A DNA stretch of 64,000 bases, from the NCBI RefSeq assembly GCF_000968375.1, contig NZ_CP009933.1, forward strand, positions 2,666,001-2,730,000. Reading direction: 5' to 3'. Shown here piece by piece: positions 44,551 through 54,357 of the stretch. The stretch is from Clostridium scatologenes (GTDB lineage Bacteria > Bacillota > Clostridia > Clostridiales > Clostridiaceae). Each line of letters opens with the position of its first letter. Positions within the stretch are counted from its first letter, which is position 1. Position numbers and translations under genes: made by a program. The notes beneath the pieces are model-generated. The model had not been told where the DNA came from. It made no database searches and worked only from the letters and a program-made list of their open reading frames with translations.

Positions 44551-45552
44551 TCACATCTCTATAGACACTGCATGTGCAACACTAGGTATGCTTTCCTTTT
44601 GTTGATAGGACATTGGTGACATTAGCGCTCCCGTTGCCACTATTAGAATTCTCTTTAATTCCCCCTTTAACATACGTTTTAAAAAGTGACCATAAGTAAC
44701 TACAGCAGAACAACCGCAGCCACTGCCTCCTGCAAAGACAGGTTGATCTTCTTCATATATAATTTTCCCACAATCAGTAAAAATATTTGATGGCATTTTG
44801 AAGCCATGTTCTTCAAATAAATTACTTGCAATTTTATGACCTACTTTTCCCAAATCACCAGTTGCAATAACATCATAGTAAGAAGGTTCAATATTAAAAT
44901 CTCTAAAATGAGCTTCAATGGTATCCACTGCTGCTGGTGCCATAGCTGCCCCCATATTAAAAGGATCAGAGATTCCCATATCTATTACTTTTCCTATAGT
45001 TGCAGAAGTAACTCTAGGACCCTGCCCTTCATGACCTATTACTGCCGCTCCAGCTCCAGTTACAGTCCACTGAGCAGTTGGTGGTTTTTGACTTCCATAT
45101 TCTGTGGGATATCTAAACTGCTTTTCTGCTGATCCATTATGACTTGATGTTCCTGATATTACATATTGTGCAGCCTTGCTTTCAACCATTAAGGAAGCTA
45201 ATGCCAACCCTTCCATTGAACTGGAACAAGCACCAAACACTCCAAAATAAGGTATTCCTAAAGTACGAGCAGTAAAGCTACTTGTAGTTATCTGATTCAT
45301 TAAGTCACCACTTACAAAAAATTGTATTCTATCTTTTTTAATATTGGATTTTTTTATTGCCAACTGGCAGGCTTCCTCTAACATCTTCTTTTCTGCTTTT
45401 TCAAAACTGTCTTGGCCTACCCATATATCTTGGTGAAGAATATCAAAGTCTTCTTTTATAGCACCCTTTGCTTCAAAAGGACCTCCTACAGCAGATGATC
45501 CTAATATAACTGGCTTAGATTTAAAACTCCAGGATTGATGACCTGTAATCAT
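44551..45552 (-). CDS. spoVAD: Stage V sporulation protein AD
   Basis: 333 aa, thiolase-like fold (KAS-related): GHQSWSFKSKPVILGSSAVGGPFEAKGAIKEDFD, FGACSSSMEGLALASLMVESKAAQYVISGTSSHNGSAEKQFRYPTEYGSQKPPTAQWTVTGAGAAV, and a C-terminal VFAGGSGCGCSAVVTYGHFL. SpoVAD binds dipicolinic acid on the forespore side and feeds the SpoVAC/AE channel. The classical thiolase active-site Cys context is changed to CSSSMEG, as in SpoVAD. It directly follows spoVAC (stop and start adjacent). Confidence 0.94.
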   Translation of the reverse strand: MITGHQSWSFKSKPVILGSSAVGGPFEAKGAIKEDFDILHQDIWVGQDSFEKAEKKMLEEACQLAIKKSNIKKDRIQFFVSGDLMNQITTSSFTARTLGIPYFGVFGACSSSMEGLALASLMVESKAAQYVISGTSSHNGSAEKQFRYPTEYGSQKPPTAQWTVTGAGAAVIGHEGQGPRVTSATIGKVIDMGISDPFNMGAAMAPAAVDTIEAHFRDFNIEPSYYDVIATGDLGKVGHKIASNLFEEHGFKMPSNIFTDCGKIIYEEDQPVFAGGSGCGCSAVVTYGHFLKRMLKGELKRILIVATGALMSPMSYQQKESIPSVAHAVSIEM

Positions 45553-46041
45553 TTATATCCCACCTAACCATTTAATAGTAATTTTTATAATAGTCATTAC
45601 AAAAGCTGCAAAAACTCCAAAGGTAATTACCGGCCCTGCTATTTTAAACATATTTCCTCCAACACCTAAAACATATCCCTCACTTCTATGTTCAATAGCA
45701 CTAGATGCAATGGTGTTAGCAAAACCTGTAATTGGAATAGCTGTTCCTGCTCCTGCCCATTGAGCAATATGATCATATACTCCAAAGCCAGTAAGCAGTA
45801 CAGATATTATAATTAAAACTGCTACAGTTGGATTTCCTGCTGTAGTTTCGCTAAAATGAAAATATTTTATAAATATGTACTGAATAACTTCACCAATTGT
45901 ACATATAGTTCCTCCTGCTAAAAATGCTCTAACTGAATTTAATAATACAGGTCTTTTTGGTTCTACTGCATTAGCTAAATCTTGATATTGCTGCTGTGAT
46001 GGTGTCAATTTTTTCTTTTTTTTATTAGCCAATTTTTTCAC
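45553..46041 (-). CDS. spoVAC: Stage V sporulation protein AC
   Basis: 162 aa with a basic N-terminus (ANKKKKKLTPSQQQYQDLANAVEPKRPVLLNSVRAFLAGG) and four hydrophobic segments, including TVAVLIIISVLLTGFGVYDHIAQWAGAGTAIPITGFANTIASSAIEHRSEGYVLGVGGNMFKIAGPVI. SpoVAC is the mechanosensitive channel component that releases dipicolinic acid in germination. Gene order AC-AD-AEb is the canonical core. Lies 3 bp behind the DUF421 gene. Confidence 0.94.
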   Translation of the reverse strand: MKKLANKKKKKLTPSQQQYQDLANAVEPKRPVLLNSVRAFLAGGTICTIGEVIQYIFIKYFHFSETTAGNPTVAVLIIISVLLTGFGVYDHIAQWAGAGTAIPITGFANTIASSAIEHRSEGYVLGVGGNMFKIAGPVITFGVFAAFVMTIIKITIKWLGGI

Positions 46042-46044
46042 CTT

Positions 46045-46905
46045 CTAACGTAATAAATATGGTTCTAATTTTTTCATAATTATTTTAAGTCTATTAGCTT
46101 CTCTTACATACATATCTTTAGCTTCTATATTTTCAGTTTCTAGCGAAAATGTAGTTATATCCGCTTGACTTTTTTCCAAGCTTGCATAAAGTAGTTCTTT
46201 AACACTAGCTTCAGGAAGTTCTATACTATCATCGAAAACATCCACATACAATTCACCATTACAATCTACCTGACCAACAAAAACATTATCTAAAGACACT
46301 CCCAAGTTTTCCAGTTTTTCATTAAGCCAAGTCTGATTTAACCTTAAATTGCTTAAAGACTCATTAATAACATTTCCGTCTAATATTACCGTTTGCGGTG
46401 GTGTTTCTGGAGAAACTTTGATTCCTAAATCATGTGGAGTAATTGGTTTTTTATCTGACTTTAGAATAACATTCATATCTCCTGTAGACTCCATTACAGC
46501 AAATTCTACATCTGCTAAGTTAAAGGCATCCTTTGAACGCAGTTCTCTTAAAAGATCCTCTCCTGTAAGTCCAAGCTTTGTTAAATTTTCCTCCATAACT
46601 TTCCCATCTTTAACTAAAACCTTTTCCTTTCCATTAACTAAATTATATATAAATCTTACTTTCAAGGACATGTAATCTAATATGATGGGTAGTAAAATCC
46701 AAACTGCTAGGGTAATAATTCCAAATACCCAATTTGCAATAGCATTTACCGAAACTAATGAAACTAAAATAGCAATTACAGCATAATTAATAATCCTAAA
46801 TGGAGTGATTCTAACTGAATAGTTTTTGGTCAATATTCTTACTACAATTAAAGTCAAAAAAAATAACCCTATAGCCCTTAGCAATACCAATATCCATGTA
46901 CTCAT
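46045..46905 (-). CDS. DUF421 (YetF-like) membrane protein
   Basis: 286 aa. Two to three N-terminal helices (LVLLRAIGLFFLTLIVVRIL; NYAVIAILVSLVSVNAIAN; FGIITLAVWILLPIILDYMSL), then the cytosolic DUF421 domain with paired beta-strands (VLVKDGKVMEENLTKLGLTGEDLLRELRSKDAFNLADVEFAVMESTGDMNVILKSDKKPIT). It matches the YetF proteins carried in spoVA2mob operons, where they contribute to high heat resistance of spores in Bacillus; that effect is knowledge from Bacillus and is inference here. SD GGAGG. Confidence 0.87.
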   Translation of the reverse strand: MSTWILVLLRAIGLFFLTLIVVRILTKNYSVRITPFRIINYAVIAILVSLVSVNAIANWVFGIITLAVWILLPIILDYMSLKVRFIYNLVNGKEKVLVKDGKVMEENLTKLGLTGEDLLRELRSKDAFNLADVEFAVMESTGDMNVILKSDKKPITPHDLGIKVSPETPPQTVILDGNVINESLSNLRLNQTWLNEKLENLGVSLDNVFVGQVDCNGELYVDVFDDSIELPEASVKELLYASLEKSQADITTFSLETENIEAKDMYVREANRLKIIMKKLEPYLLR

Positions 46906-46922
46906 ACGTTATTTCCTCCAAA

Positions 46923-47129
46923 TTAATTACTCCTATATTGAGGTTCTTCAAGTTCTATAGCTTTTTCTCTCTTCTGCAAACTTTCTATGACTTCGTTGAT
47001 ATCCTTTATTGCATTTCTATATACAACTTTAAATTCTTTATTCTGTGCTTGAAGTGAATAAATCCTTAAAGTGCTCTCAACTCCTTTTAAGCTGCTTATA
47101 GTCTGTTTTAATTTTGAAGCAACCGTCAA
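46923..47129 (-). CDS. DUF1657 small protein (spoVA operon, proximal copy)
   Basis: 68 aa. Start set at the TTG at 47129 (MTVASKLKQTISSLKGV) because AGGAGG lies 9 nt upstream, and because its paralogue at 43861-44067 also begins MTV; the frame from 47138 would begin inside the spacing region. Helical, ends EEPQYRSN. First gene of the operon DUF1657-yetF-spoVAC-spoVAD-spoVAEb-DUF1657. The promoter region 47130-47241 is AT-rich; no clear SigG box was seen. Confidence 0.85.
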   Translation of the reverse strand: MTVASKLKQTISSLKGVESTLRIYSLQAQNKEFKVVYRNAIKDINEVIESLQKREKAIELEEPQYRSN

Positions 47130-47241
47130 TATCTTCAACCTCCTCTTATGTAATTAAAATTTATTTATGTTGTTATTTTTACAAGTATTTTTATTTTTAT
47201 TCTAAAAACTTAATTTTGCACTTCAATTATTATATACAAAA

Positions 47242-47284
47242 AATAAAGTATGCTAGAGGTTCTATTCCTCTAGCATACTTTATT
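47242..47284 (-). terminator. Terminator of the lactate operon
   Basis: Perfect 18-bp stem AATAAAGTATGCTAGAGG / CCTCTAGCATACTTTATT, 7-nt loop, followed on the minus strand by TTTTTTG; 9 bp after the dehydrogenase stop. Confidence 0.9.
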
Positions 47285-47292
47285 GATTAAAG

Positions 47293-48708
47293 CTATTCGC
47301 AAACTTTTCCTGGATTTAATATATTTTTAGGGTCAAAGGCTAATTTAATATTTTTCATAAGTTCTATATAGTCATCCCCATATTGTTCAAACATATAGCT
47401 CTTTTTAGCAAAACCTATTCCATGTTCTCCAGATACTAACCCGTTCAATTCTCTAGATTTTTTATACATGCATTCAAATACATCACTTAATTTCTTTTCC
47501 CACTCTTCTTTAGCTAAATCATCTCTTAATACATATACGTGTAAATTTCCATCTCCTGCATGTCCAAAACTTCTTATTCTTACATCAAATTTCTTTTGAA
47601 GCTCATCTGTATATTTTACGAACTCTGCCACCTTATTTCTTGGCACTACTACATCACATTCATCCATTTCTGTAGTAGTTGCCTTTACTGCCTCAAGGAA
47701 AGCTCCTCTAGCTGACCATACAGCTTCTTTTCTCTCATCTGTATCTGAAATATATACGTCTAATGCTCCTTCTTCTAAGCATATATTAGCAACTTTTTCA
47801 TAATCCTTTTCTATATCGGCAGTACTATTTCCATCAAAAGTTAAAAGTAAATATGCATCTGATGAGTTGTCAGGGAATTTCTTTCCTAAGAATTCTTCTG
47901 CTGCAAGTATAACTTCTCTTTGCATAAATTCTATAGCTGTTGGTATAGATTTAGATTTTATAATCTTTGGCACTGTATTTATTGCTGTTTCCAAATTAGG
48001 GAATGGTATAAGTAAGCTTATAGCCTTTTTTGGCAATGGAAGCAATCTAAGTACAGCCTTTGTTACAATACCTAAAGTTCCTTCTGAACCACAAATTAAA
48101 TCTTTTATGCTGTAGCCTGAACTATTTTTAACTATCTTTCCACCTACTTCTATTACTTTTCCTGTTGGAAGAACTACTTCTAGTCCTCTTATATAATCTC
48201 TTGTAACTCCATATTTAACTGCTCTCATTCCACCAGCATTTGTATTTATATTTCCACCTATAGTTGCTGATTTTTCACCTGGATCTGGTGGGTAGAATAA
48301 GTCATGCTCTTCTACATATTTGCCTATTTCCATTAAAAGTACTCCTGGCTCCAATGTAAGAGTTAGGTTTTCTTCATCAATTTCAAGTATGTTATTCATA
48401 TTTGTTAAGTTTATCATTATACCACCGTGAATTGGAACGGATGCTCCAACTAAACCAGTACCTGATCCTCTAGCTACTACAGGAATATTATTTTCATAAG
48501 CATAAGTCATTACCTTAGAAACTTCCTCTGTATTTAAAACTTCTACCATAGCTTCTGGCATTTTACTTATTCCACCTAATTCATCATGGCTGAAATCTTC
48601 ATTTATATTTTCTCCTGTATAAACCCTATCTTCACCTAAAATATCTATTAAAAAATCAATGTCCTTTTTATCTAATTTTTTATATTCTTTATTACATAGA
48701 CATTCCAT
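47293..48708 (-). CDS. lctD: FAD-dependent lactate dehydrogenase (GlcD/LctD type)
   Basis: 471 aa from the ATG at 48708 ([11 protein letters not shown]), with GGAGG upstream; a TTG at 48723 is inside that SD. FAD_binding_4 domain ([70 protein letters not shown]) and FAD-oxidase C domain ([33 protein letters not shown]). With EtfB/EtfA it is the dehydrogenase of the lactate-oxidising, ferredoxin-driven confurcating complex known from Acetobacterium woodii (LctBCD): lactate + 2 NAD + reduced ferredoxin to pyruvate + 2 NADH. It is last in the operon. Confidence 0.92.
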   Translation of the reverse strand: MECLCNKEYKKLDKKDIDFLIDILGEDRVYTGENINEDFSHDELGGISKMPEAMVEVLNTEEVSKVMTYAYENNIPVVARGSGTGLVGASVPIHGGIMINLTNMNNILEIDEENLTLTLEPGVLLMEIGKYVEEHDLFYPPDPGEKSATIGGNINTNAGGMRAVKYGVTRDYIRGLEVVLPTGKVIEVGGKIVKNSSGYSIKDLICGSEGTLGIVTKAVLRLLPLPKKAISLLIPFPNLETAINTVPKIIKSKSIPTAIEFMQREVILAAEEFLGKKFPDNSSDAYLLLTFDGNSTADIEKDYEKVANICLEEGALDVYISDTDERKEAVWSARGAFLEAVKATTTEMDECDVVVPRNKVAEFVKYTDELQKKFDVRIRSFGHAGDGNLHVYVLRDDLAKEEWEKKLSDVFECMYKKSRELNGLVSGEHGIGFAKKSYMFEQYGDDYIELMKNIKLAFDPKNILNPGKVCE

Positions 48709-48771
48709 CCTAATTACCTCCAAATTCGTTTTAATTTTTAATAATTGCTCAAGTCTAACTTTATTAAGATA

Positions 48772-49974
48772 CTAAACTGTTAAAGGTTTTCCTTCTTTTA
48801 CATTATTGATAAGCTTTGGTACTACTTCATAAATATCTCCTACTATTCCATAGTGAGCTACATTAAATATAGAAGCTTTAGGATCCTTATTTATGGCAAT
48901 TATACAATCAGAATTATTCATTCCTGCTGCAAACTGTACTGCTCCTGATATTCCTAAAGTGATTATAAGCTTTGGTTTAACAGTTCTTCCACTTAATCCT
49001 ATTTGTTTTTTAGCATCTGCCCAACCTGCTTCAATAAGTGGCCTTGTAGTTGCTATTTGCGCTCCAATCAAAGCAGCAAACTCTTTTACCATTTCCATAT
49101 CCTTTTCTGCCTTTAAGCCTCTTCCTACTGCTATTATTACATCTGCATCAGATATACTTTCTTCTACTTCCTTCTTTGTAACCTTTAATACATTTATATT
49201 GGAAGCTAATTCGTCTTTATTTATGCTACAATTTATAATTTCTCCAGATTTTTCTTCACTTCTCTCTGGTGCATCCATAACCTTATATCTTACTGTAGCA
49301 AGCTGTGGCCTGTGGTTTGGATTTATTATTTGAGCCATTATATTTCCACCAAAAGCTGGTCTTATCTGCACTAAATCAGTATTTTCCTTCATATCAAGTA
49401 TTGTACAATCTGCTGTAAGTCCTGTTCTAAATCTAGCTGCTACTCTTGGTGCCAATGATCTTCCTACTGTAGTTGCACCTACAAGTAAAGTTGAAGGCTT
49501 AACATTATCTATAAACTTTTCCATAGCTTTAGTGTAAGGTTCTATTCTAAAGTCTTTTAATTCTTCATCATCATATACAAAAACCTTGTCTACTCCGTAA
49601 TGTAGTATTTCTTCTGCCTTTTTTTCTATGTCATGTCCTACAAACACTGCATAAACAGGATGATTTATTTTTGCTGCTAATTCCTTAGCCTTTCCAATAA
49701 GTTCATAAGTTACTGGATGGATATCACCTTCTACATGATCTACATATACAGCTACACCCTTCCAAAGACTTTTATCTATAGCTTCTACTTCTTCTTCTAC
49801 AAATTCCATAACTCCTGCAGGTCCTTTTTTAACACAAAGCTTGCACATTTTACATCCTGCATTTATTTCTATTTTTCCTTCTTTTTCTTCTAGAGCTCCA
49901 AAGGGACATATTTTTACTAATTCTTCTATAGCTGAAGGAGTTAATTTCTCCTGATTTACTACTAATTTACCCAT
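48772..49974 (-). CDS. lctC: Electron transfer flavoprotein alpha subunit with N-terminal ferredoxin domain
   Basis: 400 aa. An N-terminal [4Fe-4S] segment (KICPFGALEEKEGKIEINAGCKMCKLCVKKGPAGVMEF; Cys at about 23, 41, 44, 47) precedes the Etf alpha fold. The FAD-binding region near the C-terminus reads IGLSGRTVKPKLIITLGISGAVQFAAGM...IAINKDP. The ferredoxin domain, absent from ordinary EtfA, is a feature of LctC-type proteins of confurcating lactate dehydrogenases and gives the complex its ferredoxin contact. It follows etfB by 76 bp. Confidence 0.93.
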   Translation of the reverse strand: MGKLVVNQEKLTPSAIEELVKICPFGALEEKEGKIEINAGCKMCKLCVKKGPAGVMEFVEEEVEAIDKSLWKGVAVYVDHVEGDIHPVTYELIGKAKELAAKINHPVYAVFVGHDIEKKAEEILHYGVDKVFVYDDEELKDFRIEPYTKAMEKFIDNVKPSTLLVGATTVGRSLAPRVAARFRTGLTADCTILDMKENTDLVQIRPAFGGNIMAQIINPNHRPQLATVRYKVMDAPERSEEKSGEIINCSINKDELASNINVLKVTKKEVEESISDADVIIAVGRGLKAEKDMEMVKEFAALIGAQIATTRPLIEAGWADAKKQIGLSGRTVKPKLIITLGISGAVQFAAGMNNSDCIIAINKDPKASIFNVAHYGIVGDIYEVVPKLINNVKEGKPLTV

Positions 49975-50050
49975 AACTCGTTCCTCCTTAAATTTACCTT
50001 AAAAACATTTTTAACTAACTTTAACCCTTATATATTTGATAATTTAAATC

Positions 50051-50839
50051 TTATAGAAACTTCATTTTTTTAAGTTTATCTTCAAGTTTAGCTGCTAATT
50101 CTTCTCCTGTTCCCTTCCACATTTCTTTATCTGTATTTACTGCTGGTGGGAATATTCTTTCAACCTGAGTTGGTGAACCATTTAATCCATATTTATTTTC
50201 GTTTTTGTCTTCAAAATCTTTCAAACTTAACATTTTGACTTCTCTGTCTTTAGTTTCTAGCTTCTTTTTGTAAGATGGAAGTCTTGGCTGGAATATATCC
50301 TTCTCTACAGTCAATAAACATGGATATTTAATTTCTGCTACTTCTATTGTATTTGGCATATCCATTTCCACTACCATTGACTTTTCCTTAATCTCTTCTA
50401 TTTTTCTCACATTTGCTATATGCGGTATTTTCAAATATTCGGCCATTTCTGGTCCTACCTGAGCAGTGTCACCATCTGTAGTTTGTTTTCCACAGAGTAT
50501 TAAATCTACTTTACCAACACTTTTAATTCCTTGAGATATAGTATAAGAAGTCGCTAAAACATCTGCTCCAGCAAATTTTCTATCTGAAAGAAGAACTCCT
50601 TCATCTGCTCCCATCATATAAGCTTCCTTTATAACTTCTGTTGCTTGTGGTGGTCCCATGCTTATAACCTTCACAGTACCTCCTACCTTTGCCTTCATTC
50701 TAAGTGCTGTTTCTAATGCATATAAATCATATGGATTCATTTTTGAATCAACACCATCTCTTTTTAAAACTCCTGTTACTGGATCTACTTCTACTTTTGA
50801 AGTACCTGGTACTTGTTTTATACATACTAATATTTCCAT
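50051..50839 (-). CDS. lctB: Electron transfer flavoprotein beta subunit
   Basis: 262 aa from the ATG at 50839 ([20 protein letters not shown]), with GGAGG upstream; a start at 50854 would contain that SD. EtfB features: [43 protein letters not shown] and the [27 protein letters not shown] nucleotide region. In bifurcating Etfs the beta-subunit FAD performs the electron split. It should pair with the adjacent ferredoxin-type EtfA. Confidence 0.94.
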   Translation of the reverse strand: MEILVCIKQVPGTSKVEVDPVTGVLKRDGVDSKMNPYDLYALETALRMKAKVGGTVKVISMGPPQATEVIKEAYMMGADEGVLLSDRKFAGADVLATSYTISQGIKSVGKVDLILCGKQTTDGDTAQVGPEMAEYLKIPHIANVRKIEEIKEKSMVVEMDMPNTIEVAEIKYPCLLTVEKDIFQPRLPSYKKKLETKDREVKMLSLKDFEDKNENKYGLNGSPTQVERIFPPAVNTDKEMWKGTGEELAAKLEDKLKKMKFL

Positions 50840-50896
50840 GTGAAATACCTCCATTTAATTTTATTGTTCACTATATTAAAATTCAAAATTAATATT

Positions 50897-52171
50897 CTAT
50901 CTAACTATAACTGATACCCCATCTGGTATTACTGTAACTTTAGCATCCTTACCCTTTAGTTCATAAGCTCTCTTAAGTGCTTCTTCAAAGGTATAAGCAT
51001 GTTCCATATGCATGTTTTTTATCATTTGTGGATCACACATGTCAGTAACCAATATAACTGTAAATTTATCAAGCATTCTTGCTAATATTTGAAATTCCCA
51101 CTGGTCTGGAGCGGTTTTATTTCTTGGTACCTTTTCTATTCTATCTAGAAGCTCTCTAGGACTTTTGGCGTTAGCCAGATTGTCATAAAATGATTGTCCA
51201 CCATGCCCATCATTGCAGGCAGAAACCATTATTATTACTCCACCTTCTTTACAAGTAGCCTCCGCTGCTGTCATTCCTTTTACTGATTGATATATATTTT
51301 GATCTAGTGGATATCCACCATTAGTTGATATTGCTATATCAGCTTCTATTTTGTCCACCTTTGAAAGCTCTAGAACAAATTTGCATCCTTCTTCATGAGC
51401 AAATTGACTGTGACCTGCAAAAGCATTGATTATTTTCTTTTCACTATCTATAACTACATTTAGTATAAAAGCAAGCTTTGCTTTTTCTGCTGCGTAAAGC
51501 ATATCTTTGTGTATAGGATTACCTTTAAGTATACCTGTTCTTGCAAAATCACTCGCTATAAACTCAGAACAGTGATTTGCCATAACAGTTTGAGCAGATG
51601 CAATTCCTGGAAGTATACTTTTTCTTCCACCTGAGAATCCTGCAAAGAAATGTGCTTCTATAAAGCCTTCAGCTATCAAAAGCTCTGTTTCCATAGCTAA
51701 TTTGTTTAATATAAGCTCTCCTCCTGAAGGTAAAGTTCCAACTTTAACTAAAGTACTTTCATCTGTAGAACGATGTATTACTATTTGTTCATTTTTAACT
51801 ATTTCTTCCCCAAATTTATTTATTAGTTCTTCATGAGTAGTAGGTCTGTGAAATCCTGTAGCAATAAGTATTTTTATATCTATGTCAGGATTTATTTTTC
51901 TAATTCTCCTTAAAAGTATAGGCATTGTAATTTTGCTTGGTACAGGTCTTGTATGGTCACTAGTTATAATAACCATATTTTTTTTACCCTTTACTAAATC
52001 TTCTAAACTTCCACTTCCAATAGGATTGTTTAAAGCTTTTTCAACTATTTCTTCTTGAGATAACTCTGTTCTGTATTCTCCCGCTTTTGACTCCAAAATT
52101 CCAGCTAAATTCTTATCTTCTATGGCGATTTCTAGCATTTTTTTGTGATAAGGAATTTTAATTTTTGACAT
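50897..52171 (-). CDS. larA: Lactate racemase catalytic subunit (LarA)
   Basis: 424 aa of the LarA (DUF2088) family: an N-terminal domain (KIPYHKKMLEIAIED), TSDHTRPVPSKITMPILLRR, IATGFHRPTTHEEL with two histidines, EGFIEAHFFAGFSGGRKSILPGIASAQTVMANH, and STNGGYPLDQNIYQSVKGMTAAE. LarA interconverts L- and D-lactate using a nickel-pincer nucleotide cofactor made by LarB, LarC and LarE, none of which lies in this window. Here it converts whichever enantiomer the permease brings in to the one used by the dehydrogenase (LctF in A. woodii). It lies 58 bp upstream of etfB. Confidence 0.92.
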   Translation of the reverse strand: MSKIKIPYHKKMLEIAIEDKNLAGILESKAGEYRTELSQEEIVEKALNNPIGSGSLEDLVKGKKNMVIITSDHTRPVPSKITMPILLRRIRKINPDIDIKILIATGFHRPTTHEELINKFGEEIVKNEQIVIHRSTDESTLVKVGTLPSGGELILNKLAMETELLIAEGFIEAHFFAGFSGGRKSILPGIASAQTVMANHCSEFIASDFARTGILKGNPIHKDMLYAAEKAKLAFILNVVIDSEKKIINAFAGHSQFAHEEGCKFVLELSKVDKIEADIAISTNGGYPLDQNIYQSVKGMTAAEATCKEGGVIIMVSACNDGHGGQSFYDNLANAKSPRELLDRIEKVPRNKTAPDQWEFQILARMLDKFTVILVTDMCDPQMIKNMHMEHAYTFEEALKRAYELKGKDAKVTVIPDGVSVIVR

Positions 52172-52210
52172 TATATTATACCCCCCAATAATAAATATAA
52201 AATATATTTT

Positions 52211-53719
52211 TTATAAATTGAATGCTGCGCCTCCAAAATAAGCTATAACTCCCAAAACGATTACATATACTATACAAAATTTCAACGTAGCATTTAAAAT
52301 CTTACCTTCTGCACCTGCAAGTCCTGTAGCTGCTGTAGCCACTGCTATGCTTTGTGGTGAAATCATCTTACCTGCTGTAGCACCACCTGTATTAGCTGCT
52401 GCTAGCCAATATGGGTTTAAACCTAATGATTTAGCAGCTTCTACTTGAAGTTGTCCAAATAATATATTAGCTGAAGTATCACTTCCTGTTACAAAGGTTC
52501 CAAGTGCTCCTATGATAGGTGCTATTACTGGATAAGCATTTCCAGTTACTGCAACTAGAACCACTGCTATAGATTTAATCATTCCACTATAACTCATAAC
52601 TTTAGCAAGGGCTACGATAGCTATTATAGTAATAGCTGATTTTGTCATCTGTTTAATTGTTTTACCTAAAACATTTAGTATTTCACCAAATTTAGCTCCT
52701 TGCATTAATCCTCCCAAAACTCCTGCTATTATAATTAATGAACCGGGATTGTTTATCCAAGTAAACGTATAAGAATGATAAATATTGACAGTAGTACTTA
52801 TTCTTGATAAACCTTTACTTATTCCAGGGAATAAAGAACTTGTAAATATTATAGCTACAAATACTAATATAAAAGGCACCCATGCCATAAATCCTTTGCT
52901 AAACGATATTTTTTCAGCATCTTTGAAAGCCTTATCCTTATGAAATACTTTAGCATAACCTATAGTCACTGCTAAACAGACTATAGAACCAAGTATTGCT
53001 GGAAGCTCAGCCCCCATATATTTAGCTGTTAATACTTCTGGTATAGCAAAAGCTAATCCTGAAACTATTGATATTCCTAAAACGCCCTTAATTGCCTTGA
53101 CACTTTTACCTGTTATCATTACTAATATTACTGGTACTATAACAATCAATAGTGATAATTGCAGCCCCACCGCATAACTTAAAATATTAGGATCTAGATT
53201 TGTAAGTTTAGCAAGTGTGGACACCGGAAGTCCTATAGCTCCAAAAGCCGTTGGTGTTGTATTTGCTATTAAACATATAATTGCAGCAAATACTGGATCA
53301 AATCCAAGAGCAGCCATTATGCTGGCTGGAATTGCAACTGCTGTTCCAAAGCCCGCAATAGCTTCCAAAAATCCTCCAAACCCCCAAGCAAGTATAAGCA
53401 CTAAAATTCTCTGGTCTGTAGTAATACTTGTCATCATATTCTTAATTAGATCCATACTCTTTGTGTAAATAGATAAGTTGTAAATAAATACTGCTGCTAT
53501 TATAACTATGATTATGGGCCATACTGCACTTGCAGCACCTTCTAATCCTGCTTTCAATGCATCACCTATAGGCATTTTCCATACTGCTATTGCTAAAACT
53601 AATGTTACGATTAATGTTACTGGTGTTGCCTTATGACCTGGTGTTTTTAACACTCCCAGTGAAATCATAAGCCAAACTATTGGTATTAATGCAATAAAAA
53701 ATAGTACATACATATTCAT
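52211..53719 (-). CDS. lctP: L-lactate permease
   Basis: 502 aa with about 12-14 hydrophobic segments typical of the LctP/GlcA family: APGHK start region, GFGGFLEAIAGFGTAVAIPASIMAALGFDP in the first third, TTPTAFGAIGLPVSTLAKLT and GSDTSANILFGQLQVEAAKSLGLNPYWLAAANTGGATAGKMISPQSIAVATAATGLAG near the C-terminus. It imports lactate (and glycolate) with protons. SD AGGAGG 7 nt before the ATG. It begins the operon lctP-larA-etfB-etfA-lctD, following a 640-bp operator region. Confidence 0.94.
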   Translation of the reverse strand: MNMYVLFFIALIPIVWLMISLGVLKTPGHKATPVTLIVTLVLAIAVWKMPIGDALKAGLEGAASAVWPIIIVIIAAVFIYNLSIYTKSMDLIKNMMTSITTDQRILVLILAWGFGGFLEAIAGFGTAVAIPASIMAALGFDPVFAAIICLIANTTPTAFGAIGLPVSTLAKLTNLDPNILSYAVGLQLSLLIVIVPVILVMITGKSVKAIKGVLGISIVSGLAFAIPEVLTAKYMGAELPAILGSIVCLAVTIGYAKVFHKDKAFKDAEKISFSKGFMAWVPFILVFVAIIFTSSLFPGISKGLSRISTTVNIYHSYTFTWINNPGSLIIIAGVLGGLMQGAKFGEILNVLGKTIKQMTKSAITIIAIVALAKVMSYSGMIKSIAVVLVAVTGNAYPVIAPIIGALGTFVTGSDTSANILFGQLQVEAAKSLGLNPYWLAAANTGGATAGKMISPQSIAVATAATGLAGAEGKILNATLKFCIVYVIVLGVIAYFGGAAFNL

Positions 53720-53741
53720 TTTTTATCCTCCTGTTAATGAA

Positions 53742-54121
53742 ATGGTAGTATGGTAACATGGTACTATGGTAGTACCAGTTGATAAGTAGATTCTAGCATA
53801 ATATTCTCAATATTTCTACAATTGTTATTTCATTAACACCAGCTATTCAAGTCTTCAAATTAATGTAAACGTTATTATTACAACATTTACATTAAAATAT
53901 TTTAATAAAAAATATTTTAATATTTTTCTCAAATATTGCTTAATAGCTTTAAAGAGGTTATTTATTTAACACTAATCTTTAGATAAATTACCATTCTACA
54001 TTGTATGTATCCAAATATCAGATTTAAATTGGTAGTATGGTATGACCAGTTGTTGTTTTAATATTACCACACTATTTTAATAATTTCTATAATTGTTATC
54101 TAATTAACATTGCTTATAAAT
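53742..54121. repeat. Duplicated operator region with 8-bp tandem repeats
   Basis: Four 8-mers ATGGTANN in register (53742, 53750, 53758, 53766) lead into TGGTAGTACCA (53767-53777). A diverged copy 271 bp upstream has TGGTATGACCA (54038-54048), and both are followed exactly 45 nt later by ATTTCTAYAATTGTTAT (53812, 54083). The TGGT-N3-ACCA palindromes fit the GntR/FadR pattern TNGTNNNACNA. The rest of 53720-54357 is AT-rich with no gene. Confidence 0.6.
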
Positions 54122-54312
54122 TTTATATTTATATTGCTAAACATTGATTTAATAGCCTTTCTAATTAATATTTTAAAAGAAATAATTTTTTGAATTTTCT
54201 TCTAAAATGCAATTTTATTGCATTTTAGTTATTTTAATAACAAATTATTTTGTAATTATATGTAAACAAAAATCTTTAAAAGTTAATATTTGTTTAATAA
54301 ACTCTATAAAAT

Positions 54313-54350
54313 AAAGAGTATTACTTCTATAATTATAAGTAATACTCTTT
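54313..54350 (-). terminator. Terminator of the GntR gene
   Basis: Perfect 14-bp stem AAAGAGTATTACTT / AAGTAATACTCTTT, 10-nt loop, then TATTTTA on the minus strand; 7 bp after the stop. Confidence 0.85.
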
Positions 54351-54357
54351 CATTAAC

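Noticed and set aside
47130..47240. SigG promoter of the spoVA operon
   Set aside because: A CATAAATA -10-like box exists but no GHATR-type -35 at 17-18 nt.
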